Assembly (NCBI GenBank): GCA_009731375.1
Contig: BJOX01000101.1
Location: forward strand, 701,201-748,318
Source of the DNA: Paulinella micropora
Taxonomy: Eukaryota; Cercozoa; Imbricatea; Euglyphida
Length of the DNA stretch: 47,118 bases
Direction: 5' to 3'
Both the position numbers and the translations under genes were made by a program. Shown here piece after piece: positions 30,095-39,710 of this stretch. Within the stretch, counting starts at the first letter, position 1. Each line of letters opens with the position of its first letter. The notes below the pieces were generated by a model that was not told the origin of the DNA, did not search any database, and worked only from the letters and a program-made list of their open reading frames with translations.

Positions 30095-30112
30095 TTATTA
30101 TTATTATTATTC
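30015..30112. repeat. (ATT)n microsatellite
   Basis: About 30 ATT units with few interruptions. Confidence 0.95.
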
Positions 30113-30277
30113 CGTCTGGACCAGTATTTTCATTGAACATACCGGTCCCCGTCTGGAAGTGTTGGAACTGCCCTTGCGGGGATGTCATTAGAGCCTATCG
30201 TCAATTCTTCGTACTCCCCTCACGGGTGAGACGATGGAGGCGCATGTGCAGAAATGCATCAGCCATTGACAGAGAAG

Positions 30278-30280
30278 CAC

Positions 30281-30352
<72 letters not shown>

Positions 30353-30370
30353 CATTATTATTATTATTCA
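30278..30370. repeat. Second (ATT)n microsatellite
   Basis: About 30 ATT units, 165 bases after the first tract. The sequence between them does not look repeated. Confidence 0.95.
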
Positions 30371-30865
30371 CAGGGAGATCGTAAGTATATTGTCTTTTTT
30401 AATGACATACCCTTGTATAAGGCGGATATCCTATGATTTAGTATTAAGGGGCCAGTCCTAATAGCTATATCCGAAGTCGAGATGTATGTACCCGACCCTG
30501 CGATATACCGACACAAGTAGAGATTGACCGTGCTCAGGTACGACAGTATATAATCTAATAGTATCGTAAAAAATAATTTAATGAAAGTTTCAGAGAACAT
30601 TTCATTTTCGAGAACATCATCCCAGGACTTGTAAGAGGGCCATACCCGGGAACACCATCGCTCAATACACTAGCGATCCCCGTATACGGTGTAGTATCAT
30701 CGTCGATCGACCTTTCGCACTCGTATGTTGCGATCGAATGCCAAGTTATATCACTGAGTCTTTTTAATATTCATATTGATAACTGATGATGCATGATCAA
30801 ATCATGATACGCCGTGGGCAATCAATCAGTTTATTTGAGACGCATAAAGAAAAATAGTTTCTTTG
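30371..30865. other. No gene seen; possible 3' flank of the gypsy fragment
   Basis: AT-rich, stops in all frames. It may include the LTR of the minus-strand element that ends at 30866, but I found no matching second LTR in the window. Confidence 0.3.
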
Positions 30866-32700
30866 TCACTGCCTTCGTCGTCTGGCGCGGATTTCTTTGC
30901 CTGGTGGAGGACCACCAACAAAAGTCAGATCGAACTTTGACTGTTCGAGAATGTCCCAGATCTTATTAGGGATTCCGCCCAACGATAATTCAAAAGGGAC
31001 ATCAAGCACTCCTCTTGGCAGTGTCTGAATGGTCCACGCAGTGTAATCCTTGTCTCTGGGAGTAATTGTATCATCCCATGTCTCGAGACTTTTTGCGTCT
31101 TTATATACTGGCAGATAATGTCTTGCCTTTGGAACCTCAACCGGGTCCATACTTCTCCAAAACTGGAGTATCGGTTGTACTATTTTTGCGGCTGATGATA
31201 TTTTGAGTGTCCGTGTGACACGCATCTGTCGTGGGACCGCCACGACCCGCATCAAGTATAAGTCTGAGAGAGTGTCATCAGCGACATGTTGTTCCGCTGG
31301 TCTCATCAGATAGAAAACATTTTTCACCCATGCGATGGTTGCTATCGCATCGCCTTCCTTCCATCGCTCATGGACAATCTCAACGTTGCCCGCGTTTGGG
31401 TCAGTGTCCGTCCCCTCCTCCTCCTGGTGGACGTCCTTTGATCTCATCGACCTCATCGCCTTCCTCGGTTGGTCGTTGATAAGATCATTCCGCGCTCTCC
31501 TTAGCTGCGCCTCTGTGATCTTCTCCTTCTTTCCGCTATGCTCTCGCGGAGACTTGGACTGAGTCCCCACCGCGCTTATGCGGTCAGTCTTCTCCTTACT
31601 GTCCACCTCACTCTCCTCCTTCTCAGCTATCGGTGCCCGATAAGCATCCTCTTGGTCTATGCCAGCCTCCTTGTGGATGGGCGGCACCTCTTTGAAATCA
31701 TCCTTCATCCGTTTTAACGCCTCCTCAACGGATTCATCTTCCAGTAAGAAGGGATCATACTTAATCAGCCTTCTTACATTCACAATTTGCACCTTCCCTC
31801 TACCCCTGATCTTGTAATTCAGAGGTCCCGTCTGTTCCATAATCTGATAAGGTCCTTTCCAGTGAGTGAACAGCTTAGAGCTGACTCCTTTCGGGACCTG
31901 AGGATGATACAACAGTACAATATCCCCGACCTGGAATTTGATCTGATCCAAGTGCGCTTGTCGCACCCCTTCAGCGTCAGTCTTTCGGCGCTCCGCCTCT
32001 CTATGCGCCCTGACTATTTGTTCCGCCTCCATCTTCACTCTAAGTCTCATCCCAAACAACTCATCCGCATCCGCCCAAGTGTCTTTTGGGTGAAGGAGCG
32101 AAGTCGGGATATCAGGCTCACGCCCATATACTAACTGATATGGCGAGATTGAGCTCTTCGAGCCTCCTAACGCCGTAGAGGGTAGACAGTTCATTGCAAA
32201 CGCAAATGATGGTGCTGCCTCGACCCATGCTCTTTGATTCTCCTTCTTCGTGCAATACATCTTTAGTGAGGCTTTGAGGGGTCTGTGTACCCGCTCGATT
32301 TTCCCATTTGCTCGCGGGTTATAGGCAGTAACATATTGCCATTTCATCCCGTAATACTTAGATAGTTTGTCGATGACCTCGTTATTAAAGTCCGAGCCTC
32401 GATCAGAACATATCTTTCTTGGTACTCCGATCTGTGAGATGATCCTATCGATCAGCGCCTCGGCCGTCGTCTTGCCGGTAACGTCTTTGACAGGGATGAT
32501 CCACACATAGTTGGTGGCTCTGTCAATAGCCGTAAGGAGGTATTTGTAACCATCATTCGATTCTGGGAAAGGTCCCACATGATCAATGTGTATAAACTCA
32601 AACATCCCCGCATGAAGAGGAAATTCGCCAATCAGGCCGAAATTTGCCTTCAGTGGTGTTTTGTTTATCTTGCTGCTCGGTCCAGGGATGGAAACTCGTG
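30866..32700 (-). mobile_element. Ty3/gypsy integrase and C-terminal pol fragment, open frame
   Basis: A continuous frame of about 610 codons. The integrase core has the D-D-E triad: D in LLTAIDRATN (near 32,520), D in CSDRGSDF (near 32,400) and E in GKIERVHR (near 32,295). A GPFP..DGYKYLL start and a YNPRANG loop fit a Ty3/gypsy integrase. A GDIVLLYHPQ..KLFTHWKGPY region (near 31,860-31,950) is the usual C-terminal SH3-like part, and a long charged tail follows. RT and RNase H are missing because the element ends at about 32,700 against GC-rich DNA. The absence of stops suggests a younger insertion than the other two elements. Confidence 0.85.
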
Positions 32701-32870
32701 GCTTCGGCTTCGCTCGGCCGGCCGCCGCCGTGCTGTCCACAGACGGCGCACGGGGCGGGCCCGGGCCCTCCGTGTCCCGCTGGGCGCGTGGCAGCGGCGG
32801 GGTCGAAGAGGCCGCCGGGTCCGCTGGGTCCGCTGGGTCCGCTGGTTCCGGTAGGGGGCGGGGTCAGCAT
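32698..32870 (-). pseudogene. Gly/Pro-rich ORF or exon truncated by the gypsy fragment
   Basis: From an ATG at 32870 the minus frame gives about 57 residues with SGP repeats and a CAVC pair, then continues into retroelement sequence. It begins 17 bases after the stop of the upstream minus-strand gene. A consensus donor GTAAGT (32885-32890) overlaps that stop, and an AG at 32842 could be the acceptor of a 49-base intron that keeps the frame. So this may be the last exon of that gene rather than a gene of its own. Confidence 0.4.
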
Positions 32871-32886
32871 CACGGGTCGTTAAAAC

Positions 32887-33885
32887 TTACACGTGCTTTT
32901 TGGCACGGAAGGGTGTCCACTGTTCGGGAGGGGAGCCGCCCGTGGGTGGGGGGCCGTCCGGGGGCGGGCGGCCGCCCCCACCGCCGGCCGGCGTCGGCGC
33001 CCAGGTGGTGCGCCGCGAGCGAAGGCAGGAAGAGGTAGCAGAACGCACGCAAGCACAAGGTCTGGTCGAGCTCACGGCCGGGGCCGGGGCGGGGCCCGCC
33101 ACCGGGCTAGCCCCGGACGGGCGCGCGGTGGCTGTCCCGGGGCCCGCGGCTGCCCCTGGCTCGCCATAGCAGTACAAGTGCGTTTGCCTGGCGGCCCAGG
33201 CGGCTAGCGAGGCCCCCCACTCCTCCACGGGCCGCCCGCCCCAGCCTAGTTCCTCCCACAGCGGGGCCTGCTGGCGCAGAAACAAGTGCACGTGCGAGTG
33301 AGTCTGGTGCTGGCTCCCGTGCGCGGCCGCCACCGCCACTTGTACGTGCCAGTTCAGGACGGCGCGCATCACTAGCGCCAGGGGCCAACGGGCGGAATCG
33401 GAGCCCGCCAGGGGGGCGTACAGCTCGGCCGACTCGTCCAGCCACGACGCTAACGCGGCGGCCGGCCGCGCGTCCCGTTCCCACGCCCCCCCGGGCAGCG
33501 CCCCCCCGGTGGCGGGTTCCTCCAGCAGGCTGGCGCATTGGTCCCGCAGCGAACTAGCCGCGTCGCCGTGGCGCAGGTGTGCCTGGTGGAGGGTGTGGCA
33601 CAGGTGCTGTTGGCATTCGGGCAGGCCCCAGCGCAGCCGCATGAAAACCCGGCCCAGGATGCAGGGCAGCTCAGCCCCGAGAAATTCTATCCCCTTGGCG
33701 CGGCAGAGCCAGTCGAAGTAGAAGCTGGCTAGCGTGCGCAGGAGCCCGTGGAAGCTGTGGGACCCCTGGGCCCACTGTGCCCAGCCACGCCAGGCCGCTA
33801 GGGCCTCCTCGCTAGGCGCTGACGGGGGCGGCTCAGGCGCCGGCCCCGGGCGGGGGCGGCTCAGGCGCCGCAGAGACCAGGGCAT
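32887..33885 (-). CDS. Helical Trp/Leu-rich protein, unknown
   Basis: 332 residues from ATG 33885 (the frame is open further upstream through GC-rich sequence, but this is the only good ATG). Residues 1-30 are Arg/Pro-rich. Residues 30-240 are helical with many Trp, His and Cys. The tail is Ala/Gly/Pro-rich with Cys. No domain recognised. The start is divergent from the gene at 34314. The stop overlaps a GTAAGT splice-donor consensus, so the mature product may extend into the GP-rich stretch downstream. Confidence 0.55.
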   Translation of the reverse strand: MPWSLRRLSRPRPGPAPEPPPSAPSEEALAAWRGWAQWAQGSHSFHGLLRTLASFYFDWLCRAKGIEFLGAELPCILGRVFMRLRWGLPECQQHLCHTLHQAHLRHGDAASSLRDQCASLLEEPATGGALPGGAWERDARPAAALASWLDESAELYAPLAGSDSARWPLALVMRAVLNWHVQVAVAAAHGSQHQTHSHVHLFLRQQAPLWEELGWGGRPVEEWGASLAAWAARQTHLYCYGEPGAAAGPGTATARPSGASPVAGPAPAPAVSSTRPCACVRSATSSCLRSRRTTWAPTPAGGGGGRPPPDGPPPTGGSPPEQWTPFRAKKHV

Positions 33886-34313
33886 GCCCCGCAGCCGCCC
33901 GGGAGGAGGGCGGCGGGTTGGCGAGCACCGCCGGGGACGGACTGCCGGCGCGGGGGGGGGGGGAGGAGGGGACCACCCCCGGCTGGCAAGTGTGGCCGGC
34001 GCACGCCCGCGGGGCCGGCCCCGGGCGGCGCGGAAGGGAGGGGGGAGGGGCCTCCTCTCTTTCCCCTCCGCGGCCGGCGTTCCGTCCCCGGCCGGTTCGC
34101 CGGGGTGGCCGGCCCCCGGCGGAGCGGAGGGGAAGGAGGAGAGCAGCCGGCGCCGGTGGGGGGCGGGCCGCGGGGAGGGAGAAGGGAGGGGGGGGGCGCG
34201 GGGAAACCCGGCCGCCGGCGCCGGTGGGGGGGGGGGGCAGTCCGCCAAACAGCGCAGAAAGCCTGCCTCTCCCGCGCCGCTGCTCCCTCTCTCCCACCCC
34301 TGGCCGGCCTGCC
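33886..34313. promoter_or_regulatory. GC-rich divergent promoter region
   Basis: 428 bases between two divergent ATGs, made of GGCCGGC-type words with G- and C-runs (e.g. 33951-33962). No TATA box is obvious. Open frames through it are composition artefacts. Confidence 0.4.
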
Positions 34314-34940
34314 ATGCAGCACTATCCGGCCGCCCTGAGTAGTTTCGGCACCCCACCCCCCTCCGCCGACAGTGAGCCGGGAGGGGCGGACCCAGGAGGG
34401 GCGGACCAGGCCCCCCCGGGCTGGGGCGAGGGAGGCGAAGGCCCCCCGGAGGCTCCGGCGTACGAACGGGTGTGTCTGTACGAGGACATCCGCCAGGCCG
34501 AGCTGGAGGACGAGCAACAGCACCCCGAGGCCGAGCGTGGGTACTGTTTTGCGTGCCTCTTTATGCCGCACGGACACAGCGAGAACAAGGACTTCCAGCA
34601 GCTGCAGGCCAAGCTGGACGAATGGGGCTTGCGCAGCCCGCTGGTGGTCTTGCGTGCGGTGCAGAGCTGGTACGTTCGGAGGTGGCTGCGGGAATGCAAC
34701 AAGTATTGGTTGCTCGGCAGCATCCACCAGCACATTATCCAGCACCGAGCTATGCCCAGGCGCATCTTCCTGCAGAGCGTCCAGCGCATGACACAACTGA
34801 GCCTGCACCACCTGGCGGACACGGAGTTGTTGCGCAGGAATCTGCAAACGAACCAGGTAGAGGTCAGCGACACGGGCCTCTGCAAGCTGCAGCGCTTGCT
34901 CAACGTCAGCATCAAACTACAAAACCTCATGGAGGAATGA
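34314..34940 (+). CDS. Conserved-looking CxxC/His helical protein, unknown
   Basis: 208 residues from ATG 34314. Residues 1-50 are Pro/Gly/Ala-rich and disordered. From about residue 52 it has normal composition: an acidic helix, RGYCFACLFMPHGH (CxxC with two His, possible zinc site), then helices with W-Y-V-R-R-W-L and a IHQHIIQHR motif. The Cys/His pattern followed by long helices reads like a compact structural or regulatory protein. I do not recognise the family. An AATAAA begins on the last base of the stop codon. Confidence 0.65.
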   Translation: MQHYPAALSSFGTPPPSADSEPGGADPGGADQAPPGWGEGGEGPPEAPAYERVCLYEDIRQAELEDEQQHPEAERGYCFACLFMPHGHSENKDFQQLQAKLDEWGLRSPLVVLRAVQSWYVRRWLRECNKYWLLGSIHQHIIQHRAMPRRIFLQSVQRMTQLSLHHLADTELLRRNLQTNQVEVSDTGLCKLQRLLNVSIKLQNLMEE

Positions 34941-34945
34941 ATAAA
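34940..34945 (+). terminator. AATAAA overlapping a stop codon
   Basis: The final A of the TGA stop at 34938-34940 is the first A of AATAAA. This extreme compaction is typical of large DNA viruses. Confidence 0.6.
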
Positions 34946-35322
34946 GACCCCTCCCGCCGCCGCGCCCTCCCCCGCCCGCGCGCCCGGCCGCTCGTGACCC
35001 GGCGACCTGGCGTGGCCGCGGTGCCGGGCGTGGCCGCGGTGCCGGGCGCGGGCGGAGGGGGGGGCAGGGCCGCGCGGCGCCCCCCGCCGTCGCCATCGCC
35101 ACACCCCCCCCTCCTGCCAGTGCGCCCGGCCGGCCGGGCGGCGCCGTGGGCGCATGGCCGCGGTGCCAGGCGGGGGGGGGGGCGTAGGGCCGCGCAACCC
35201 CCGTCCGCCGTCGCGCCCCCCCCCGCTCGCGCCCGCGCCCGTGCGCCCGCGCCCGTGCGCCCACGGCGCCGCCCAGCCGGTTGGTCCCGTCCCCTGCCTC
35301 CCCACAACCTTCTAGCCACCGG
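34946..35322. repeat. GC-rich spacer with GTGGCCGCGGTGCCGGGC repeats
   Basis: Tandem 18-base units (about 35,010-35,050), a related copy near 35,155 (GGCCGCGGTGCCAGGC), and CGCCCGTG repeats at about 35,228-35,262. It ends in a pyrimidine tract with CTAG seven bases before the next ATG. No gene supported. Confidence 0.6.
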
Positions 35323-37185
35323 ATGTACAAGGCATACTCCAAGCCAGTGGCCTACGGCCACAGCGGCAGCGAGGACAGCGAGAGCGACAGCGAGAGCCTG
35401 TCTTCACAATCGCAGCCACCCCCGCCCACCCCCAGAGAGCGCGAGAAGAAGGTCAAGCACAAGAGCGAGGTACGCAAGAAGGGGCCCCAGCACGGGGCCG
35501 GTGACGAGCGGGAGGAGGATGACGACGAGGAGGAGGTCGAGGAAGACGACGAAGACTCGGACAGCGATCACCACGTGGCTGACTACCAGGACGGCGAGGA
35601 AGACGAGGAGGACGAGCAGGCGTCCGAGCCCCGGGAGGCTGAACGGCGGGCCAAGAGCGAACGGGCCGCGGAGAAGCTCGAGCAGAAGCAGCACAAGAAA
35701 CGTCGCCGGGACAAGGAGCCGGCGGCGGACAAGCCCCCGGCCAAGAAGAAGACCAAGGTCCGCGCCGAGCCGGAGAAGAAGCGCGAGCGTGCGGCGGGGA
35801 GCCCGCCCCGGGCCAAGCCTAGCAAGCCCAGCAAGCCCGGCAAGGCCGGCCGGGCCGCGGATAGCCAGCCCGCCGCCTCGCCGAGCCCGCCGAGCCCGCC
35901 GAGCGCCAAGTGTGCCAAGCGGGCCTGGGCCGTGGGGGCGCTGCGGGAGAAGCTGGCGGCCGGCGGCAAGATCCCGGCCCACGAGACCGGTGCGCTGTCG
36001 GCGCTGCTGAGCCTGGAGCCTGTTCCCCCCCCGGCCGGCGACCTGGCGGCCAGGCAGGAGGCGCTGGAGGCGGGGCTGCGGGGTGTGCGTTACGACGCGC
36101 AGGTGCCGCCCGCGTTGCTGCCGTACAAGAGCCGGACGCTGTGGTGTGACAGCAGCTTGCCCGGGCGGCAGTCCCGCCGGAACTGGCCGCTGGGCAAGCA
36201 GGCGGTAGTGGATACCAAGCCCCCCGCCAAGCTGGTGACGGAGGTCACCGCCTCGGGCCTCGAGGGCAGCGTAGCGCGGGTGGAATCCTCGGGGCGGCTG
36301 ATGCGGGGGCTGTGTGTGCCATCCGCCAAGGAGTCCCCCTGGGTCGGGCCCGCGTACCTCTTGGAGCACGACGCGGACGTCAGGCGGCAGGACTTTGCGG
36401 GGCTCCGGCTCGACGACGTGGGCCACTTTGTGGTGCTCCCCTGGGCGGCGCCGGACAAGAAGAACCAGGAGAAAGTGTTTGTGCGCACCGCGAACAAAGT
36501 GCACTGCGCGGCTACGCTCTGCGTGCAGGGCGCGGAAAAGGAGGGTGCCTTTGTGTTGCACAGCGGGGTGACGGCATTCCTGGCGCTCGGCTTCGCGCGC
36601 GCGCTCCAGCCGTGGCTGCCCGAGATCGAGGCCCTGGGCAACCGGCGTTACGGCAAGAAGGGGCGGATCTGCGGCTTCTGGGTGCCCACCGTCGTCCTGG
36701 ACGTGGCGCGCGCTTACGCCAAGAATGCCAACTGGCTGCCACCGGGCGTGAGCGCCGAGGCGGAGGGCAAGGGCGGCAGAGCCCGGGGCGCCGCCGAGGA
36801 GGGCCGCCGCGGCGCGGGGGCGTCCGGGGCGAGCGCGCAGCTGCCGTTCAAGGGCCTCACCGACTACTGCCGCAAGCTCCTGGCCCAAGAGGCACAGCTT
36901 ACCGAAGTGGTCCGCAAGCAAGTACGCGAACAGCTGCGTGTGTTGGAACGCATGGCCAAGCTGCAGGAAGAGAAGCTGGCGCTGCTGGAGCAGTTGAGCC
37001 TAGCCGAACGCACGGCCGCCACCGGCGGCGGCGCACAGCCGGCCCCGGCCCTGGCCCCGGCCCCGGCCCTGGCCCCGGCCGAAGCCCAGTGCGACGCTGC
37101 TCCCCCGGCTCCCGCCCAGCCCGTCGCCGACGGCGCCCCGGCCTCCCCCGGGGAGGAGGAAGCGCATAGCCCCGCGGCCGTGTAG
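35323..37185 (+). CDS. Large charged protein with nuclear-localisation-like clusters
   Basis: 620 residues from ATG 35323. Residues 15-105 are Ser/Asp/Glu-rich with SDSES and EEDDDEEE runs. Residues 105-200 are Lys/Arg-rich with clusters KKRRRDK and PPAKKKTKV, good nuclear-localisation candidates, then Ser/Pro. Residues 205-480 are a folded domain with many Trp, Gly and beta-like segments. A coiled coil lies at about 520-570, then an Ala/Pro repeat tail. This suggests a nuclear, DNA- or chromatin-associated protein, but I recognise no family. Continuous frame, no damage seen. Confidence 0.65.
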   Translation: MYKAYSKPVAYGHSGSEDSESDSESLSSQSQPPPPTPREREKKVKHKSEVRKKGPQHGAGDEREEDDDEEEVEEDDEDSDSDHHVADYQDGEEDEEDEQASEPREAERRAKSERAAEKLEQKQHKKRRRDKEPAADKPPAKKKTKVRAEPEKKRERAAGSPPRAKPSKPSKPGKAGRAADSQPAASPSPPSPPSAKCAKRAWAVGALREKLAAGGKIPAHETGALSALLSLEPVPPPAGDLAARQEALEAGLRGVRYDAQVPPALLPYKSRTLWCDSSLPGRQSRRNWPLGKQAVVDTKPPAKLVTEVTASGLEGSVARVESSGRLMRGLCVPSAKESPWVGPAYLLEHDADVRRQDFAGLRLDDVGHFVVLPWAAPDKKNQEKVFVRTANKVHCAATLCVQGAEKEGAFVLHSGVTAFLALGFARALQPWLPEIEALGNRRYGKKGRICGFWVPTVVLDVARAYAKNANWLPPGVSAEAEGKGGRARGAAEEGRRGAGASGASAQLPFKGLTDYCRKLLAQEAQLTEVVRKQVREQLRVLERMAKLQEEKLALLEQLSLAERTAATGGGAQPAPALAPAPALAPAEAQCDAAPPAPAQPVADGAPASPGEEEAHSPAAV

Positions 37186-37311
37186 CCGGCGGCCGGGCAG
37201 GACCTAGGTGAAGGACACGGCTAGGCAGGGAAAGGGAGGGGTGCGGGAGAGGGCAAAGCCGCCGTAACAGGAGGGGCTCACCCCCCTTTTCGGGGGAGGA
37301 GGGCGGGCAGA

Positions 37312-37346
<35 letters not shown>

Positions 37347-37500
37347 CCCGGGGGGGGNNNNNNNNNNNNNNNNNNNNNNNNNNNNNNNNNNNNNNNNNNN
37401 NNNNNNNNNNNNNNNNNNNNNNNNNNNNNNNNNNNNNNNNNNNNNNNNNNNNNNNNNNNNNGCGCCGCACAGCTCCGGCCCGTTGGCCCCGGCGCCCGGC
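37186..37500. other. Spacer with G-run and 104-N gap
   Basis: G-run (37316-37342), GC hairpin-like sequence, then N at 37358-37461. No gene seen. Confidence 0.6.
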
Positions 37501-38448
37501 ATGAGTCTGCCCCCCCCGGCGCCCGGCCGGACGCCGGGGCTCGCGCCCGTCACCGTAGCCTGAACGCTAGGCAGGTCCAGGGGCCGCTTGCAGGCCGCCC
37601 TGCTACCGCCCGTGGGTTCTGCGCCAGCCCAGTTGTGTTGGTACCTGTGCCCTACTACGCCGGCCCTGACGGACTGCGTCCGCCGGGCCCTGGGCGCGGG
37701 CAAGGCCGTGGGCCAGGCCGTGGGCAAGGCCGTGGGCACGGCCGGCCTCGCACGTTGTTTAGCCCTGTCGGCCAACTTTGAGCTGCTCGGGGGCCAAGAG
37801 CGGCTGTCGTGTCTGGGCCTCCTCGACGGCGTGTCCGGCGAGGCGTTACTGTACCTGCGGGGCTCGACCGGCCGGCCGGCGCCGCCCTTGGCCCGGTGGT
37901 GCCTACGGGCCGACCACCCCACCCGGATCGGGGAGAGCTGGGTGTCCGGTACCGGCTACGTGCAGCGCGGCGGCTGGTGGCTGCTGAGCTGCGCGGCCGC
38001 CGACCAGAGCTTGTTCGGCCTGGGCTACCCGGTCGAACAGGGGGGGCGGTCCGCGGGCTTGGTCGTAGCCCGCGGGGCGGACCACTACTACTGCCTGGGC
38101 TGGGCCCAGGTGCTGGCGTGCCGGCCACAGCTGCTGCACCACTGGCGGGCCGCGCCCGGGCTGCCACCGGAGCTGCCCGGCGAACGCCCGGCCGTGGCCC
38201 GAGTCGAGAGCGGGGCGCCCTGGCTGCAGGCCCTGCTGGACGAGCAGGGCGCGCCGAGCCCAGCCGACGCCGACCACCAGCGCGTCTGGTGGCAGTGCGT
38301 GCCGCCGCGCGCCACGGTCAGCGTAACCCTGCCGGCGGGCTCCGTGCACTCGGTCACGGCGCCCACGCCGGACGAGCGCACCACGCCGTGGCCCGAGCCC
38401 ACGGCGCGGGGCCAACCCCCCCCGGCCCCGACCTGTACGGTGTGGTAG
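37501..38448 (+). pseudogene. Trp/Cys-rich ORF with in-frame TGA, unknown
   Basis: The frame opened by ATG 37501 reaches a TGA at 37561-37563, then stays open for 295 codons to a TAG at 38448 with no further ATG. The long part has real-protein composition (Trp, Cys and Tyr spread throughout; GESWVSGTGYVQRGGWW) and an early repeat AVGQAVGKAVGTAG encoded by 12-base tandem units near 37,700-37,745. Either a nonsense mutation or sequencing error made the TGA, or the start is spliced from sequence in the gap. The WxL/Tyr/Gly pattern suggests beta structure. No family recognised. Confidence 0.45.
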
Positions 38449-38868
38449 TCCTGACATTCGCCCAGGACGTAGGAATCGCCCAAGTCGCGAAGCGTACTCG
38501 TTGGCAAAGACCGTGGCTCGGGTGGACATGCTTGCTGGTCCCAGAGAATGCGCCGCCTCATTGGAGAAGTCACTCTTCGGATGACTTAGAGAGCAAAAAA
38601 TAGGCAGACTTTTTTCGGAGCCCGTAGGGGGGGCGGGGGCGCCCCCCCCCCTTTTCTCCTCTCCCCTCCTCTTCCCCATATTCCTCTCGCTAATTTCTTT
38701 TCTGGTCAATTCGCTTTTTTTGGGCACTTTTCCCGGGATAAAACGCATTTGCAAAAAAAAAGTACAGACTTTCTTTTACTGAGAGTTGAAGCGAAGTTTG
38801 GAATGATAAACTAATTTTCTGCCAATACTAAACTCTCCTTTCTTCCCCCACACCAGCTTGCTACCTAG
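38449..38868. other. Spacer, no gene
   Basis: No supported gene. G- and C-runs (38627-38650), then AT-rich sequence. Confidence 0.5.
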
Positions 38869-38880
38869 CGCGGGTCTGCG

Positions 38881-39341
38881 CTAGCGGGGCTTGTAGGGCG
38901 CGTAGCTAAACCAGTAATTCATAAAGTCTGCAATTAGCGCGTCGCTCTTTCTGGCCTGGGCAAGCGAAAGCTGTTGTAGAGTCCAGCCCGAGATCCCCGC
39001 GGCTGCTGTTGCTGGGAGGAGAGACGACGACGACGACGCGATGGGTGGGTACTAGCGCCGGCAAAGGCCGCTGGCTAGTAAAGAGGCAGGTAGGCACCGC
39101 AGCACGAGGCTTGAATTAGCTAGACTGTTCCAAGCCTCTAGGAAGGGCCCGCCGTCGCTTCGTTGTGTCAGAATTTGCCACAAACGAACACAGAAAGCGC
39201 GCTGTGCCCCGCCGGGCTGTCGCGCGGCGCGGAACAAGGGCTTGATCAGCACTCGGAGCACCGCGCGCGCCTTTTCCCCGTTGTCATGATCTTGGGGGGA
39301 CGGCTCGGGCTGCTTTGCCGAGAGGGGGCTATCCTGAACGC
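38881..39341 (-). pseudogene. Second, damaged copy of the C-terminus of the 6049 gene
   Basis: About 470 bases match 6059-6522 in the same orientation at high identity, ending abruptly at 39341 where G-rich sequence runs into a gap. Relative to the first copy, a TAG lies in frame at about 39,052-39,054 (CGC TAG TAC where the other copy reads CGC TAC), and a 4-base difference near the end brings the stop forward. So this copy looks non-functional, or it is the remains of a paralogue whose 5' part is in the gap. Confidence 0.7.
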
Positions 39342-39710
39342 AGGGAGGGGGGAGAGGGGAGGTGGCAGAAAGGATTTCTGGATACGAGAGGGGGGGGGGG
39401 GCGCNNNNNNNNNNNNNNNNNNNNNNNNNNNNNNNNNNNNNNNNNNNNNNNNNNNNNNNNNNNNNNNNNNNNNNNNNNNNNNNNNNNNNNNNNNNNNNNN
39501 NNNNNNNNNNNNNNNNNNNNNNNNNNNNNNNNNNNNNNNNNNNNNNNNNNNNNNNNNNNNNNNNNNNNNNNNNNNNNNNNNNNNNNNNNNNNNNNNNNNN
39601 NNNNNNNNNNNNNNNNNNNNNNNNNNNNNNNNNNNNNNNNNNNNNNNNNNNNNNNNNNNNNNNNNNNNNNNNNNNNNNNNNNNNNNNNNNNNNNNNNNNN
39701 NTTTTGGACC
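39342..39710. other. G-run and 297-N gap
   Basis: G-rich low complexity then N at 39405-39701. No gene visible. Confidence 0.7.

Noticed and set aside
32893-34342. Several plus-strand ORFs through 32.9-34.3 kb
   Set aside because: GC-composition shadows of the minus-strand Trp-rich gene and of the GC-rich divergent promoter.
35404-36921. 505-codon minus-strand ORF opposite the charged nuclear-type gene
   Set aside because: Antisense shadow: Leu/Arg/Gly-biased, and the plus frame has NLS clusters, coiled coil and a proper ATG.
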